From Chloroflexota bacterium (GTDB taxonomy: Bacteria; Chloroflexota; Dehalococcoidia; DSTF01; RBG-16-68-14), in assembly GCA_022563135.1 (NCBI GenBank), contig JADFNZ010000091.1:1-6413 (forward strand): DNA of 6,413 nt, read 5' to 3'. A model generated the notes under the pieces. That model saw only the letters and a program-made list of their open reading frames with translations, ran no database searches and was not told the DNA's origin. How positions within the stretch are numbered: position 1 is the stretch's first letter; each line of letters opens with the position of its first letter. Below are positions 5,335 to 6,413 of the stretch, one piece after another. Made by a program: the position numbers and the translations under genes.

Positions 5335-6042
5335 ATGCCGACGCTCGTCCTACAGCCGACGATCGACTCTTTCGTGTCCCAGGTGCAGGCCAGCACGAAC
5401 TTCGGCCTCCGCGACATGATCGTCCACGGCCTGGTCTACAGCGGCGGCACAAAGCTCCAGTGGCGTCGCGGCATCGTCAATTTCGATGTTGCGGCGCTCT
5501 CCGGCGCCATCATCACGAGCGCGAAGCTGGTCCGTGAGGTCCTCAGCGTGAGCGGCGCGGGCGGCGTCGGGGCCCGCCTCTCGCGCTGCACGCGGCCTGG
5601 GGAATGGACGGAGAGCGGCGTCACGTGGAACACGTACGACGGCGTGAACCCCTGGACAGTCGGTGGCGGCGACATTGACGACGCCACGCCGGGCAAGATC
5701 GATTACAGCGAACCCTCAGCGACGGGCGCCCACGAGATCGCCGGGCTGGAGGTCTATATCGCGGACGCGCTGGCGAACCGCGGCGGGATCGTCTCGATCA
5801 TGACGCGGCTCCAGAACGAGACGCCGGGCGTCACGCAGGAGCTCAACTGGTGGTCGCGCGAGGGAGCGAACCCCTGGCGGCTGGTCGTCGACAACGAGCG
5901 GCCGGCACCGGGGCGGAGGAGCGCGCGTCCTGACAGGGCTGTGCAGACGTCCGGTGTGCGGCCGTCTGCGGCCGGCCGCCCGGCAGCGGCTGGCCGCCCG
6001 GCGCGACCGTTTGGAGCATTGCAAGGGAGGGAATCGCGATGA
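5335..6042 (+). CDS. DNRLRE/CBM96-type beta-sandwich protein, possible head or neck adhesin
   Basis: A 235-aa protein; GGGAG (5324-5328) precedes the ATG. Residues about 3-190 match the DNRLRE (CBM96) pattern: an N-terminal LQPTIDSFVSQVQASTNFGL (family: D.yv....p..NyG), a RRGIVNFDVAALSGAIITSA strand block (family: lLrFDls.lp.ga.i.sA.L), WTESGVTWNTYDGVNPW (family: WtE..vTWn), and closing ELNWWSREGANPWRLVV. Such domains occur in surface and carbohydrate-binding proteins. Here it may decorate the capsid or contact the host. No signal peptide is seen, consistent with a virion protein. From about residue 191 on, the chain is Arg/Pro/Ala/Gly-rich with an 18-bp tandem repeat (AAGRPA twice). This tail does not look like domain sequence and covers another reading frame with a Cys motif. 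The stop overlaps the next start (ATGA). Confidence 0.7.
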   Translation: MPTLVLQPTIDSFVSQVQASTNFGLRDMIVHGLVYSGGTKLQWRRGIVNFDVAALSGAIITSAKLVREVLSVSGAGGVGARLSRCTRPGEWTESGVTWNTYDGVNPWTVGGGDIDDATPGKIDYSEPSATGAHEIAGLEVYIADALANRGGIVSIMTRLQNETPGVTQELNWWSREGANPWRLVVDNERPAPGRRSARPDRAVQTSGVRPSAAGRPAAAGRPARPFGALQGRESR

Positions 6043-6046
6043 GTAA
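5930..6046 (+). CDS. Possible cryptic Cys-rich mini-ORF (non-standard CTG start)
   Basis: In the +1 frame relative to the DNRLRE gene tail, 38 codons run from CTG (5930-5932) to TAA (6044-6046). The CTG lies 8 nt after GGAGGAG (5915-5921). The peptide reads TGLCRRPVCGRLRP, continues with a basic helix AARQRLAARRDRLEHCKGG, and ends NRDE. A C-x4-C pair and a later H-C pair make a zinc-knuckle-like arrangement. GC at third codon positions is somewhat higher in this frame than in the overlapping DNRLRE frame by hand count. The lack of ATG/GTG/TTG makes it speculative; it could instead be a frameshifted or remnant gene. Confidence 0.2.
   Translation: MTGLCRRPVCGRLRPAARQRLAARRDRLEHCKGGNRDE
5968..6003 (+). 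repeat. Two-unit 18-bp tandem repeat
   Basis: Units at 5968-5985 and 5986-6003 match at 16 of 18 positions and encode AAGRPA twice in the low-complexity tail of the DNRLRE gene. It is likely a slippage or duplication product. Confidence 0.8.
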
Positions 6047-6413
6047 CCTGGCTACGCTACGAGGGGTGGTCCGCACCGACCTGCACGACGAGGATCCGAC
6101 GAGCGAGCGGTGGACGGACGCGGAGCTGGATCGGCACATCAAGCGCGCGCTGCTGGAGTACTCGCAGGTGAGGCCGCTGGAGCAGAAGGCCGTATTGCAG
6201 ACCGCGGCCGGCTCGCGCGACCTCGACGTGAGCGGGCTCGCACCGCGCGTTCGCATCGTCGCGGCGGAGTTCCCCACAGGCGAGTACCCGCCCGCCTACG
6301 TGCCGTTCGTCCTGTGGGGCGATACGCTGACGCTGGACCTCACGGCAGCGCCGAGCGGCTCGCAGAACGTACAGATCTACTGGCACAAGACGCAGGCGAT
6401 CAACGGCACGGCC
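6039..6413 (+). CDS. Phage head-tail connector/adaptor protein (partial, cut by right edge)
   Basis: 125 codons are present with no stop before the window ends. The ATG at 6039 overlaps the previous stop (ATGA), with GGGAGGG (6025-6031) 7 nt upstream. The N-terminus LATLRGVVRTDLHDEDPTSE, then RWTDAELDRHIKRALLEYS, matches the small helical head-completion/adaptor proteins (HK97 gp6-like), which typically begin 'L...vR..L.d.....(W)tD.el...I..A..ey'. The following part (RDLDVSGLAPRVRIVAAEFP, YVPFVLWGDTLTLDLTAAPS, VQIYWHK) is beta-rich, as in larger adaptors of this class. The ring would sit under the portal and begin the neck. Location after portal, scaffold and capsid supports the call. Length beyond the window is unknown. 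Confidence 0.68.
   Translation, partial: MSNLATLRGVVRTDLHDEDPTSERWTDAELDRHIKRALLEYSQVRPLEQKAVLQTAAGSRDLDVSGLAPRVRIVAAEFPTGEYPPAYVPFVLWGDTLTLDLTAAPSGSQNVQIYWHKTQAINGTA

Noticed and set aside
1..6413. tRNA genes, CRISPR arrays, transposase or integrase genes
   Set aside because: None seen on reading the sequence; no cloverleaf-like stretch, no regularly spaced repeats, and no recombinase motif in any listed protein.

Overview
The window is a high-GC stretch (about 63% in the capsid gene by hand count of one line) that reads as the head-morphogenesis module of a tailed phage or prophage, almost entirely on the + strand. The recognisable order is portal C-terminus (cut by the left edge), then a coiled-coil scaffold, an HK97-fold major capsid protein, a degenerate GNAT-like protein, a DNRLRE/CBM96-type beta-rich protein, and a head-tail connector/adaptor (cut by the right edge). 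Strong Shine-Dalgarno sites precede most genes. The protein types and base composition suggest a phage of a GC-rich bacterium. Chloroflexota or a related GC-rich soil or thermophilic lineage is only a guess; no taxonomic marker is present.

Layout. 1-191: end of portal. 192-1510: an island of visibly lower GC (about 50%) with a minus-strand DUF6941-type gene (266-745) diverging from a BrnT/BrnA-like toxin-antitoxin pair (807-1091 and 1102-1452). A consensus-like promoter and a perfect 21-bp palindromic operator lie between them. The island is bracketed by a 44-bp direct repeat (152-195 and 1511-1554, one mismatch). The left copy is the coding 3' end of the portal gene, so the arrangement looks like an integration or duplication scar. 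1714-3107: three more non-structural genes, a 60-aa helical protein, a J-domain-like protein without the HPD motif, and a seven-helix hemolysin III/PAQR (TrhA-type) membrane protein with its own promoter-like boxes. 3220-4718: scaffold and capsid, closed by a perfect 12-bp stem with a GAAA loop. 4859-6413: a tightly packed operon (GNAT-like, DNRLRE, connector) with 2-nt spacing and an ATGA overlap.

How it fits together. Scaffold, capsid, portal and connector build the procapsid and its neck. The roughly 3 kb between portal and scaffold carries no recognisable structural gene. It looks like a cargo hotspot in which toxin-antitoxin, DUF6941, J-like and PAQR genes have accumulated as morons. The most unusual signals are the direct-repeat-bounded toxin-antitoxin island at the portal 3' end, the PAQR and J-like genes inside a head module, and a cryptic Cys-rich reading frame under the low-complexity tail of the DNRLRE gene.
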